From CAZAKO01 sp964546145 (GTDB taxonomy: Bacteria; Fidelibacterota; UBA2242), in contig CAZJIU010000024.1 in the NCBI GenBank assembly GCA_964546145.1, positions 1-26,281 of the forward strand: a stretch of DNA of 26,281 nucleotides, given 5' to 3'. Each line of letters starts with the position of its first letter. Positions within the stretch are counted from its first letter, which is position 1. Below the pieces are notes generated by a model. The model saw nothing but the letters and a program-made list of their open reading frames with translations. It was not told the DNA's origin and ran no database searches. Positions 16,154-24,916 of this stretch are shown one piece after another. A program made the translations under genes and the position numbers.

Positions 16154-17059
16154 TTATTCGAACAGCAGTCTGGATTCGATAAAATCAATAGTCAGGACGA
16201 TCCGGCTAAGCAGCTCCAGTCCGAGAGTCAGTTGGATGGAATCCGGACACTCTGCTTCGAAATCGATCGCATCAGTATTCACCTGGCATGTGACGTTTTC
16301 GAACTGTTTCTGACCGATATTCAATAAGGGGATAGTGACCTTTTTGGGTGCGGATTTGCCACTGATTTGTCGAGCCGGGAGAGGACATATCCGGTTCATT
16401 GAATGGCGCATATCAAGGGTTGCAAGATACTGTTGGTTATCTATGACGCAGGGAAATTTCATTAGCCCAAAATCCTCGTCGGAATATTGATCCTGGTGAA
16501 ATGAGACCAGTTGACTATCAGGATAGACAGTCGTTAACTCTGCTGTCGGATTGGTTGTGAACCCTAAAATTTTGTTGGCCATGTCCAGTGTCAAGCGTCC
16601 ATCAGCCAGGAAATTACGACCAAGGACACCTTTTAAGTTTTCGTTAGTTGTACCGCGTTTGAGCATAGAGACATAAAGTAATGGGTAAGTTTTACCTAGA
16701 AAGGTTATGTCATGAAGATAGCCCTCTTCGATGAGTGCCTCGCCAGTTTCGGTGATTCGATTGGATAGGCGCTGCGGTTCGAAATCGGATTTTTTAAAAG
16801 TGTTTTCTTTAAGAATAAACCCAAAGGCATTAATGTCCAGTAAAATGTAGCGGGACTCATGATTGACTTGAACCGGAATTTGGGGACCGGGAATAGCGGC
16901 AGTGGTTATTAGGGTAAAGATTTCAGAAGGGCTATAGTTATATATACTAATCCAGGGGATAGTTGCCAAATCCGGCAGACTGGTTTTTTGAGTGCAACTC
17001 CAAAAGATGGCCAAAACAGATAACGTCAGAGGTAGTAACAAGGTGGTTTTTTTTATCAT
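16154..17059 (-). CDS. Lipoprotein with two degenerate retropepsin-like lobes
   Basis: A 301-residue exported protein. Lys3-Lys4, a hydrophobic stretch and FWSC (Cys22) suggest a lipoprotein signal with a relaxed lipobox. Lobe 1 has VQVNHESRYILLD75-I-N, where a retropepsin-like protease would have LDTG, and later GVLGRNFLADGRLTLDM, which matches the second family signature. Lobe 2 repeats the plan: VIDNQQYLATLD216-M-R, then LGLELLSRIVLTIDF. So the fold signatures occur twice in one chain, but both active sites keep only the Asp and have lost Thr-Gly. I infer a non-proteolytic, perhaps binding, protein. It is alone on the minus strand between lysC and the oxoamine synthase gene. Confidence 0.6.
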   Translation of the reverse strand: MIKKTTLLLPLTLSVLAIFWSCTQKTSLPDLATIPWISIYNYSPSEIFTLITTAAIPGPQIPVQVNHESRYILLDINAFGFILKENTFKKSDFEPQRLSNRITETGEALIEEGYLHDITFLGKTYPLLYVSMLKRGTTNENLKGVLGRNFLADGRLTLDMANKILGFTTNPTAELTTVYPDSQLVSFHQDQYSDEDFGLMKFPCVIDNQQYLATLDMRHSMNRICPLPARQISGKSAPKKVTIPLLNIGQKQFENVTCQVNTDAIDFEAECPDSIQLTLGLELLSRIVLTIDFIESRLLFE

Positions 17060-17141
17060 TGAATTTTCTAACCTTCTCGAAGAATCTATGACAGGTATAA
17101 TATAACCGATTTTTGAGTTAGTCTATATAGAAATTTCGCTA

Positions 17142-17173
17142 TTTGCATATCCGCATCAGGTCTGGTAAATTTA
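17142..17173 (+). promoter_or_regulatory. Promoter for the oxoamine synthase group
   Basis: TTTG (17142-17145), 20 nt, TAAATTTA (17166-17173). This is a seven-of-eight TAnnTTTG box with the -33 TTTG element also matched. GAGG precedes the ATG, which is 31 nt downstream of the box. Confidence 0.5.
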
Positions 17174-17204
17174 AACACTTTTCGTTGTTAAATGAGGTTT
17201 CGGA

Positions 17205-18386
17205 ATGGATATTTTTAAGAAGTGTTATGATTATTTGGAGCCGAGTATTGCCCGGGAGCAAGGTTATTATCCTTACTTTATCCCTTTCTCTGGTGGGGAC
17301 GATACGGTCATGGTATATAAAGGTGCGGCTAAAATCATGATCGGTTCGAACAACTATTTGGGTCTGACGCATCATCCAAAAATTGTCGAAGCCGCGCAAA
17401 AGGCATTGGTCGAATATGGTACAGGTCGGACCGGAAGTCGCTTCCTGAACGGGACCTTGGATATCCATGAGGAATTTGAAGCGGAACTGGCGGAATTCAC
17501 CGGAAAGCAGGCGGCTTTAATTTTTTCGACCGGTTTTCTGGCGAATATGGGCACAATTGCCACGTTGCTTGATAAGCACAATGCCGTTATAATTGATAAA
17601 CTCGATCATGCCAGTATTGTTGAAGGCTGCCGAATGTCCGGTGCGACTATTGTCCGCTATAAACATAATGATTTGGATGATCTGAGGTCGGTGCTGGAAA
17701 AACTGCCCTCAGAGCGTGGTAGAATGATTATTGTTGATGGTATTTTTTCGATGGAGGGTGATATTGCCCCGCTGTCCCAGATTTGTCAGCTTGCCAATGA
17801 ATTTGAAGCGCGGCTAATGGTGGATGATGCCCATTCATTTGGGGTACTGGGACCCAACGGCAACGGAACCTCAGCCCATTTTGGAGTTACCGATCAGGTG
17901 GATCTGATTATGGGTACCTTTTCCAAATCGTTTGGGGCGGTGGGCGGTTTTATCGCCGGTGATACCGAAGTTGTTGACTATATTAAACATAAATCAAAGA
18001 GTATGATATTTACTGCCAGTTTACCGCCGAGTGTAGTCGCTTCGACCCGGGCTGCCCTGGAAATTATCAAGAGTGAACCGCAGCGCCGGGAGCGGCTGTG
18101 GGAAATCGGGGATTACATGCGGAAGGAATATCAACACATGGGATTCGATACAGGTAATAGCGAAACCCCCATCATTCCAATAGTTATTGGCGACAATATT
18201 CAAACCTTTCTATTCTGGAAAACCCTATTTGAGGAGGGTGTCTATACCAATGCAGTGATCTATCCAGCAGTACCAAGCAATTCTGCTCGCCTGCGGACCA
18301 GCTATATTGCTACTCATACTCAAGAGCAGCTGGATTTTGTTCTCACTAAATTTCATAAAATCGGGAAAAAATTAGGCGTAATTTAA
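17205..18386 (+). CDS. PLP-dependent alpha-oxoamine synthase, serine palmitoyltransferase-like
   Basis: Condenses an amino acid with an acyl-CoA or acyl-ACP using pyridoxal phosphate. It has 393 residues. Family marks are GSNNYLGL, GTGRTGSRFLNGTLDIH, DKLDHASIVEG, VDDAHSFGVLG with the PLP-ring Asp, and GTFSKSFGAVGGF with the Schiff-base Lys241. The SRFLNGTLDIH segment is the form found in bacterial serine palmitoyltransferases, while KBL and BioF have different residues there. That makes the first step of sphingolipid synthesis the best guess. BioF-like or KBL-like activity cannot be excluded, since no biotin, threonine-catabolism or other sphingolipid gene is adjacent. The ATG has a GAGG site 7-8 nt upstream. 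The envelope lipoprotein gene follows after 25 nt. Confidence 0.85.
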   Translation: MDIFKKCYDYLEPSIAREQGYYPYFIPFSGGDDTVMVYKGAAKIMIGSNNYLGLTHHPKIVEAAQKALVEYGTGRTGSRFLNGTLDIHEEFEAELAEFTGKQAALIFSTGFLANMGTIATLLDKHNAVIIDKLDHASIVEGCRMSGATIVRYKHNDLDDLRSVLEKLPSERGRMIIVDGIFSMEGDIAPLSQICQLANEFEARLMVDDAHSFGVLGPNGNGTSAHFGVTDQVDLIMGTFSKSFGAVGGFIAGDTEVVDYIKHKSKSMIFTASLPPSVVASTRAALEIIKSEPQRRERLWEIGDYMRKEYQHMGFDTGNSETPIIPIVIGDNIQTFLFWKTLFEEGVYTNAVIYPAVPSNSARLRTSYIATHTQEQLDFVLTKFHKIGKKLGVI

Positions 18387-18411
18387 CAGCTAATTTTGCC
18401 TAAGAATCGTT

Positions 18412-20109
18412 TTGAATTTGAAAAGACCAATAAATCGTTCCAGGTTGTTACTGCTGCTGCTCAGCTGGATTGGAATTTTGTTGTATGGCTGCGCTGCTCA
18501 GGGACCACCTGGCGGAGGACCGGAAGATAAATCAGGCCCCGAATTACTTTGTTCTATTCCGGAAAGCGGAGCCACAAATATCAGTACTTCGCCAGTTGTC
18601 ACGCTCTTTTTTTCGGAGTTGATCAATCCCCGGTCGGCTGAAGGTAATCTGACGATTACCCCGGCTTTGAAAAGAGCTCCTCGATTTAAAGTTAATCGGA
18701 AGAAGATAACAATTAATTTCTCTGAATCACTGGCAGAAAATACAACTTATATCATCAATTTTGGGCGGAACCTGCAGGATTATCAAAATAATCCGACACC
18801 AGCAAATATCACCCTGGCATTTGCCACCGGCGATTCGCTGGATCAAGGTCAGATTAGCGGGCAACTTTTTGGGATTCCTGACAAATATTATGCTTTTGTC
18901 TGGGCTTATCGGAGAGGTGTTAGTTTTCCCGATTCAATCCTGGGAGCAGTTCCGGACTATCGGGTTACGGCGGATATGAGTGGCGAGTTTCAGTTGAAGT
19001 ATCTTGCCCCTGGAGAGTACCGGTTACTGGCAATTGCTGCCCCGACTCCGCGGATTATCCAGGTTTCGGCTGATAATCTGGTCGCCTTGCCAGTGGTTGA
19101 CCCGATAAGTATTCACCAGAGGGATGAGGCGGTCGGCGGGATTAATTTTAGATTGGGGAATGTCTATGTCAATCGCTTCAAGCTGCAATCAGCGAGCACT
19201 AAAGAAAATCGCCTTGAACTGGTTTTCTCCAGAGCGTTGTCTGCCGAAAAAAGCCGTCGTGCAGTGATTAAAGTTGCCGAAGAGCCGGGAGTTACTATCC
19301 GGTCTTTCTGGATCAATGATACCGATGCCCGTTATGCGTCGGTGTTTTTACAGGGACTCAAGCCTGGCGGGGAATATTACTTGACGGTGGATAGCATTTT
19401 TGATGATTCCGGTGAAGCAATTGGTGATCTCGATCGTTCGTTAAAATTCACTTGGCTGGCAAAGCCGGACACCAACAAACCGGTGCTTGAATCTGCTTTT
19501 CCTACCAATGGGGCCAGGGATATTGACCCCGATATTGCGGTACAGCTGAATTTTTACGAGGCAATCGAGATACCGGCACTGACCGAATCTATGCCATTGA
19601 CGCAATTTGATTCCATTTCTGTTCCCTATCAATATTTTTGGCAGGATGGCAATAGTTTGGTCATTCGACCAGAAAGACAACTGGGGTCAGCAAAGACTTA
19701 TAAAATTAGTGCGAATACTTCAGGGTGGACCGATCTAGCAGGAAATCTATTTGCCGATTCTTCACTTTCACTCAGTTTTACTACCGTTGATGTCAATAGC
19801 TTTGGCTCAATAACCGGCAAGATTCAGACTGCTGATTCACTAATCCTGAATAATCTGGTAATTGGCTGCCTGACGGAAAAGCAGTCTTTAATCCGTTATG
19901 TTAAACCTGCTACCGGGGGATTATATCAGTTTACCGATCTTTTACCGGGTAAGTATCAGATTATGATTTGGGAAGATCAAAACGGGAATATGGTCTGGGA
20001 TCCGGGAAGACTACTGCCTTTCGAATGTGCCGAACCTTGTCGGTTTTATACCGAATGGATCAATGTACGGGCCCGCTGGGAAACCGCAGAAATAAACTTG
20101 ATATACTAA
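18412..20109 (+). CDS. Ig-like (Big_5) domain lipoprotein
   Basis: A 565-residue exported lipoprotein. The signal has a basic start, a poly-Leu core and the lipobox LYGC (Cys27), then the AAQGPPGGGPEDKSGPE stretch typical of a family widespread in Bacteroidota and relatives. A Big_5 Ig-like domain covers about residues 43-130 (SIPESGATNISTSPVVTLFFSE). A second lies about 356-460 (SAFPTNGARDIDPDIAVQLNF). The last 100 residues resemble a carboxypeptidase-regulatory-like beta sandwich (SITGKIQTADSL, LLPGKYQIMIWEDQNGN). Role unknown, probably outer-membrane or periplasmic surface. The start is TTG at 18412 or 18418, and neither has a clear ribosome site. It is 25 nt after the oxoamine synthase gene and 68 nt before the GDP-mannose gene. 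Confidence 0.85.
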   Translation: MNLKRPINRSRLLLLLLSWIGILLYGCAAQGPPGGGPEDKSGPELLCSIPESGATNISTSPVVTLFFSELINPRSAEGNLTITPALKRAPRFKVNRKKITINFSESLAENTTYIINFGRNLQDYQNNPTPANITLAFATGDSLDQGQISGQLFGIPDKYYAFVWAYRRGVSFPDSILGAVPDYRVTADMSGEFQLKYLAPGEYRLLAIAAPTPRIIQVSADNLVALPVVDPISIHQRDEAVGGINFRLGNVYVNRFKLQSASTKENRLELVFSRALSAEKSRRAVIKVAEEPGVTIRSFWINDTDARYASVFLQGLKPGGEYYLTVDSIFDDSGEAIGDLDRSLKFTWLAKPDTNKPVLESAFPTNGARDIDPDIAVQLNFYEAIEIPALTESMPLTQFDSISVPYQYFWQDGNSLVIRPERQLGSAKTYKISANTSGWTDLAGNLFADSSLSLSFTTVDVNSFGSITGKIQTADSLILNNLVIGCLTEKQSLIRYVKPATGGLYQFTDLLPGKYQIMIWEDQNGNMVWDPGRLLPFECAEPCRFYTEWINVRARWETAEINLIY

Positions 20110-20177
20110 TGGAACCGAAATTGCGAAAAGTTACGCGGGAAATAATTTCAATGGAATTGATTAATTGAGGTGTTAAA

Positions 20178-21245
20178 ATGCACGCAGTAATTATGGCAGG
20201 AGGAATCGGAAAGCGATTCTGGCCGAGGAGTCGCAGAGAATTTCCAAAACAGCTACTGGATATTATTTCGGGACAATCAATGCTGAAACTAACCTATGAG
20301 CGGTTGAAGCACACGACCGATGAGAAGAAAATTTATGTCGTCGCCAGTCAGAGTTTGTATGAACCGATTTTGAAGGAGTTACCGGAGCTGCCGGAGAAAA
20401 ATATCATTCTCGAACCCAGTGGTAAAAGCACTGCACCTTGCATTGGTCTAGCGGCAACCATTATCTCTCAGAAAGACCCGAATGCGGTCATGGGGGTTTT
20501 TCCAGCAGATCATCTAATTTTGGATGTTAAGAAATTTAAAGAGACCACTGAATCTGGGGTGCAATTTGCCCGGGATCATGTAGCTTTAGTAACCTTTGGC
20601 ATTACTCCCACTCGCCCGGCAACCGGTTATGGGTATGTTCAATATAATCGCCTTCAGCCCATTTATCGAGACGTGGTTTACAAGGTAAAAGCCTTTGCCG
20701 AGAAACCGAATCTGGCAACAGCCAAACGATTCGTCGAAACCGGCGAGTTCCTGTGGAACAGTGGAATGTTTATTTGGAAAGTCGAAAATATCCTTAATTC
20801 TATAAAGCTGTTTCTGCCTGAATTGCATGACAGTCTGCAGCAGATTGCCGGTGTATTTGAGACCCGCCAATATCAACGCACTTTGAAAAGGGAGTGGGCA
20901 ACAGTTCACAGTATGTCTATAGACTATGGAGTAATGGAAAAAGCCAAGAATGTCTATGTTATCAAAAGTTCCTTCGATTGGAGTGACGTTGGGAGTTGGG
21001 ATGCGGTTTATGATATCCTGAAAAAGGACGAAAATGGTAATGTACTGATCGGTGAGGTAAGCACATTGCGCACGCGTAATTCTTATATTTATTCTCGTAA
21101 AAATCTGGTTGCTACAATCGGGGTAAAAGACCTGATTATCATCCAGTTTAAAAATGCAACCCTGATCGTCAACCGGCATGAATCCGAACAGGTTAAAGAG
21201 TTAGTTGACCTGTTAGAACGGGAAAACCGGATTCAATATATTTGA
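20178..21245 (+). CDS. manC: Mannose-1-phosphate guanylyltransferase
   Basis: Makes GDP-mannose from mannose-1-phosphate and GTP for surface polysaccharides. The protein has 355 residues, the monofunctional length, without the C-terminal phosphomannose isomerase domain of bifunctional enzymes. The nucleotide-binding signature is MAGGIGKRFWPRSRREFPKQ near the N-terminus. PADH follows in the core, then FAEKPN and LWNSGMFIWK in the sugar-binding part, and SFDWSDVGSW near residue 270. GAGGTG lies 6 nt before the ATG, a good ribosome site. A small unknown gene follows after 6 nt. All catalytic motifs are intact. Confidence 0.93.
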   Translation: MHAVIMAGGIGKRFWPRSRREFPKQLLDIISGQSMLKLTYERLKHTTDEKKIYVVASQSLYEPILKELPELPEKNIILEPSGKSTAPCIGLAATIISQKDPNAVMGVFPADHLILDVKKFKETTESGVQFARDHVALVTFGITPTRPATGYGYVQYNRLQPIYRDVVYKVKAFAEKPNLATAKRFVETGEFLWNSGMFIWKVENILNSIKLFLPELHDSLQQIAGVFETRQYQRTLKREWATVHSMSIDYGVMEKAKNVYVIKSSFDWSDVGSWDAVYDILKKDENGNVLIGEVSTLRTRNSYIYSRKNLVATIGVKDLIIIQFKNATLIVNRHESEQVKELVDLLERENRIQYI

Positions 21246-21251
21246 GTAATT

Positions 21252-21539
21252 ATGACTCCGGCTCGTATCTCTAAAAATAGGCAACTGGTGATTAAAAGTG
21301 AGCTGGAAGCTCTTTTTGAAAAACTGGGATACACAGTTATATCCGGCAAGGGCACTTTTCAAGATGGCACTTGTCTGCTTGAGAACGAGAAGAAGCTGGT
21401 GATCAATGTTTACACACCGCTTGACCTGCAATTGGATTTTATGCTCGAGGTGCTCAGTCGGATGGATTTGTCCAATGTATTCATCCTGCCGGCTATCCGC
21501 GAGATGCTGGACGATAAACGGACACTGTTCAATTCTTGA
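21252..21539 (+). CDS. Small conserved-looking protein of unknown function
   Basis: A 95-residue soluble protein that I do not recognise. It has an N-terminal amphipathic helix, then a pattern LGYTVISGKGTFQDGTCLLENEKKLVINV that reads as beta strands. It ends in a helix and the IREMLDD segment. There are no signal peptide, membrane segment or catalytic motif. It starts 6 nt after manC and so is probably co-translated with it. Its end overlaps the penicillin-acylase-like gene on the other strand by 11 nt, stop against stop. Its codon use is like that of its neighbours, which supports a real gene. Confidence 0.65.
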   Translation: MTPARISKNRQLVIKSELEALFEKLGYTVISGKGTFQDGTCLLENEKKLVINVYTPLDLQLDFMLEVLSRMDLSNVFILPAIREMLDDKRTLFNS

Positions 21540-23757
21540 TTTGCTGACCGGAATGTTCCGGTAGCAAGCTTAGTAGCTTGGCGTTTTTGCTAATAAGTTC
21601 GAAGCGATTATTCGGTTTTAGTCGAATCTCGTTGATTGAAAATTTCCTGGTGTTTAGAAATGAAACCGGTTTGCGATTTTCGCCTTGGACCAGATGAAAT
21701 TGTCGCCGCGGTGTTAGGGTCAGAAACAGGTTGAGACTAATTAGACCTTCTGCTGGAAAGATGCTTAGTGGGGTCCACTCGCTGAAGTTGGGAGAGTGGG
21801 TATTTGCCAGCTGCTGAATGGAATTTTGAAAGGCGCGCAGCACGATCTCCTTCCGCCTTTCGACGACCTCGGGAGTGCGAATATCATCGAACCATTCGGA
21901 TTCTCCGCCAGATAATAATAAAACAATATTGCGAGTATTGAGATTGTTGAGCTTTCTAAGTTGGTCGAACAGCTGTTGATCGGCTAAGTCCAGCTCGTCT
22001 TGATAAATATCGGCAAACAGCTGACTGGTAAGTGTCTGAAAGATACCGTAGGCTACCGAATTTGGTTGACCCCGGTAATTCCACTCTTTCAGAATCCGGA
22101 AAGCCTGCTGCTGCATAGGAGACATGAGATCCGAATCGGAGATTATTTCAAAAAATATCGGCAGAAAAAGGCTGGCTAAATAATCCTGTTTATAAATCTG
22201 GGCAGATTTTAACTCATCCAAGGAAACCATTTTAATAACGGATAGTAAATCTATCAATTGTGTTTTACTGGGTACTGTATTGTCCGGTAAGTGCGTTTGA
22301 TGGAAAATGATGCCATTTGACGGATTATAGTCGCGCAGCAGAAGCTGGATCGGAGCAATATATCCAGGCTCGTAAATTCTGGAGATTGTGCTGAGATTAC
22401 AGATAATCGGATCATAATAGAGATCGGAGTAATATTGAACCAAACCGATGTTACCTTCCTTATCAGCGAAATCAACGATTGTGGCAGGGTGCTTCAGAAA
22501 TTCGGCAGCTGCTATGAACTCATTCCAGGAGGAAGCGCAGTTCAATTCGTATAATCCTTTGAAATCATCGGTAAAGTCCAATCCCTTCCACTTTAGGACA
22601 ATCGCCTGATTTGCAGATGGACCGGGCGCATAACCGATCACCGGGCCGAAAGCAGTGCTCCGGATCGTATAAGTTGTATCGGGATGTTTCCGGCCGGTGA
22701 GCTTTTCAAAGCGCTCCGTGAAGGGCAGCCATTGATTTTTATATTGATAAGCATCCTGATTTTCAGAAAGGGGAAAAATTAAAAATTCCAGGTTATCCAG
22801 GGGCTGAATGGAGGCATTCCAGAGGATTTCAGCATTTTGACCACTGAAGGAAAAAGGCATACCCGGAATGAAAATACCCATGACCTCAAATCTGGGACTG
22901 ATCAACTCACTAATTTCATGGAAATCCAGTAAGTAATCGGGTAGATCAACTCCCATGATCGTTCCTGAGGTTGTCAGCTTATCTTGAGCGATTACCCAGC
23001 TCGACGGTTCTCTTTGTTCCGAGAGCCCCAGGAAATCCCGGAGTTTAAGGTTAGCCGATAGGAATAGGTTTACTGGTGGAAAAAACAAAGTTTCGTATTG
23101 GGGGAAAATAACATCCGGCCAATTCTGGATTTCGGGGAATCCAGCCCTGACTTTTTCTAATCCGTATACTTCCAGCAGCTTGTAGAATACCATTTTTTTT
23201 AGCCAGTGATCGGAGAGCAGCCAGGCTAACATACGCTGAATAGCCAGACAGCCTGTTGGCTGCCACAGAGCGGGGTGATAATGCTTCCATTTAAATTCTT
23301 TTGGTAAATTATACCGATTTTGCTCGATATAGGAATTGATTCCATCGCAATATGCCTGCAGAATTAATAAGACTTCCGGGTCTACGCTGGTCAAATTCTT
23401 TTCCGCGAAATTATGGAATCCAATGGTGCTCGAAAGAATATCCATGGAATTTGTTGGAGTGCCATATACTTCCGATAATGTGCCGTTAGCGGCACGCAGG
23501 AATTTGTCCATTTTTACCAGATGGTGGGAAGCGTGAAGATAACCCAAGGCCAAAAAGAGGTCGTGATCATTTTGGGCATAGATGTGGCAGAATTTGTGCT
23601 CATCAGTTATAATTTCAACAGTAGATATCAGCGACGGGAGCATTATACTGCCGGTATCTGGTAATGGCGTTTCACGGAAATACAGGAAGGTCGCCGTGGT
23701 GGTGAGAAAAAGCAGGATTGGTATGATTATCAGAATTGTCCGCCTTTTGTGATTCAT
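21529..23757 (-). CDS. Penicillin-acylase-family protein lacking the catalytic nucleophile
   Basis: A 742-residue member of the Ntn-hydrolase penicillin acylase family, with one N-terminal membrane segment (about 8-27). Family marks are GYLHASHHLVKMD, AYCDGINSYI, the SSWVIAQDKLTTSG segment, RSTAFGPVIG and FADKEGNIGLV. Active members cut themselves before a Ser in S-N-x-W, three residues before the Trp. Here the Trp is 254 and the aligned residue is Pro251 (PSSW). The later oxyanion region (canonically I-x-x-N-N-x-P) reads GIIFHQTHLP (482-491), with no Asn. So both autoprocessing and catalysis look lost. Alternatively Ser252 could serve with a shifted site. It follows the M28 gene by 3 nt in one operon. 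Confidence 0.8.
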   Translation of the reverse strand: MNHKRRTILIIIPILLFLTTTATFLYFRETPLPDTGSIMLPSLISTVEIITDEHKFCHIYAQNDHDLFLALGYLHASHHLVKMDKFLRAANGTLSEVYGTPTNSMDILSSTIGFHNFAEKNLTSVDPEVLLILQAYCDGINSYIEQNRYNLPKEFKWKHYHPALWQPTGCLAIQRMLAWLLSDHWLKKMVFYKLLEVYGLEKVRAGFPEIQNWPDVIFPQYETLFFPPVNLFLSANLKLRDFLGLSEQREPSSWVIAQDKLTTSGTIMGVDLPDYLLDFHEISELISPRFEVMGIFIPGMPFSFSGQNAEILWNASIQPLDNLEFLIFPLSENQDAYQYKNQWLPFTERFEKLTGRKHPDTTYTIRSTAFGPVIGYAPGPSANQAIVLKWKGLDFTDDFKGLYELNCASSWNEFIAAAEFLKHPATIVDFADKEGNIGLVQYYSDLYYDPIICNLSTISRIYEPGYIAPIQLLLRDYNPSNGIIFHQTHLPDNTVPSKTQLIDLLSVIKMVSLDELKSAQIYKQDYLASLFLPIFFEIISDSDLMSPMQQQAFRILKEWNYRGQPNSVAYGIFQTLTSQLFADIYQDELDLADQQLFDQLRKLNNLNTRNIVLLLSGGESEWFDDIRTPEVVERRKEIVLRAFQNSIQQLANTHSPNFSEWTPLSIFPAEGLISLNLFLTLTPRRQFHLVQGENRKPVSFLNTRKFSINEIRLKPNNRFELISKNAKLLSLLPEHSGQQIKN

Positions 23758-23760
23758 TGG

Positions 23761-24909
23761 TTAGTGTGAGTCTAAGGATTTAATCAGAGCAGTTGTGAAA
23801 TTAGCAGCTGTCTCGATAGTAGCAAAATCAATATTAGTTAGAGTATCACTATACCAATGCCAGTTGGGAATAATGTCGTTTTGATCAAGAGCGATGAGTG
23901 TTGTGCAGGGATATTCATGTTGGGTGAAAGTCAACGCATCGAAATAAGCCCGGCGGTATTGCAGTGGTAGAATATCGGAATATTCCGGGCGCTTAACTAA
24001 ATCGGCACAAATGCTAACCAGACTTTCGTCGTAATTGTGGTATAACAACATCCCCTCACCGGTGACATAATGCAGCCTCCCATTGCCAACATTATCCAGA
24101 TTTATCAGGAACGTATCGCCGACTGGCAGCTCCGACTGATGCTCATTCAGAAAGGCTTTGGCACCCTGAATTCCAGCTTCTTCACAGCCTGTAAAGACAA
24201 CCCAGAGATTACTCCTGAGTCCATATTCCTTCAGATTTTCAAGGACTTCGAAAATAGCCGCAACTCCGGAACCATTATCATTGATTCCGGGGACGAAATG
24301 GTGAGCGATTTCGCGGTGGATGTGGATAATAACATTTATTAAATGGTTAAGTGCCAATAAGCCACAGATTACTTTAAACCATAAGAAAGATCCCCAGTAT
24401 TCACCCAGATAAGCCCAGATAATTGTCCCGGCGGCTACAGCCGTATTAAATAAAAATGTCTGTCGGAAATTTTTAACTACTTGGGGAGCAAAGACAGCCG
24501 AGGCGCGAGCACTGTCGTAGTGAGCCATGAGAATATAATGGCGGGAGGATTCCCGGGAACCTGCTACTTTGGCAATGACGTTCTGCGAATTCTTTTTGTG
24601 AATAAACGGCGTGAAAACGGTCGAACGACCGTCAAAATGGCGAATGTAGCTCCAGAAACCCAATAGAGCCAGGGCGGTTGCCAACCGGGAAAGCCAGGGA
24701 CTAATAACAGCTCCGGCAATCATTGTCAAAGAAATCAAGATTACTTCCCAGGAATAGGATGAAGTAGCTTTAAAATCTTCCAAATCTGCTGGAATTTGTT
24801 TTTCAGCAAGTAATTTTTTCAAGAGTTTGGCAGCCTGCAATTCTTCGGGAGTGGTAGCACCGCGATGCGGGAATTGAGCCAGTTGTTCGAGGATTATTTT
24901 TGCTTTCAT
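23761..24909 (-). CDS. M28-family zinc aminopeptidase, membrane-embedded
   Basis: A 382-residue metallopeptidase. Zinc ligands and catalytic residues are all visible: His130 and Asp132 in AHYDS, the bridging Asp211 in PGINDNGSG, Glu243-Glu244 in CEEAG, Asp272 in NLDNVG, and a final His in NWHWYSDT. Hydrophobic helices lie at about 56-89. Two more are inserted between the first ligand pair and the bridging Asp (about 152-168 and 175-196). It is thus anchored in the membrane with the active site probably on one face. The frame extends to an ATG at 24987, but a promoter box lies between, so the ATG at 24909 (MKAKIILEQL) is the start. It is the first gene of an operon with the acylase-like gene 3 nt downstream. 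Confidence 0.85.
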   Translation of the reverse strand: MKAKIILEQLAQFPHRGATTPEELQAAKLLKKLLAEKQIPADLEDFKATSSYSWEVILISLTMIAGAVISPWLSRLATALALLGFWSYIRHFDGRSTVFTPFIHKKNSQNVIAKVAGSRESSRHYILMAHYDSARASAVFAPQVVKNFRQTFLFNTAVAAGTIIWAYLGEYWGSFLWFKVICGLLALNHLINVIIHIHREIAHHFVPGINDNGSGVAAIFEVLENLKEYGLRSNLWVVFTGCEEAGIQGAKAFLNEHQSELPVGDTFLINLDNVGNGRLHYVTGEGMLLYHNYDESLVSICADLVKRPEYSDILPLQYRRAYFDALTFTQHEYPCTTLIALDQNDIIPNWHWYSDTLTNIDFATIETAANFTTALIKSLDSH

Positions 24910-24916
24910 GATGAGG

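Noticed and set aside
20109..20168. 19-codon ORF (MEPKLRKVTR...) between the Big_5 lipoprotein stop and manC
   Set aside because: The ATG overlaps the upstream stop (TAATG), which could allow coupling, but the peptide is too short to judge and has no ribosome site of its own.
20586..21179. 197-codon antisense ORF inside manC
   Set aside because: The GDP-mannose enzyme on the other strand has all its motifs; the antisense product has none.
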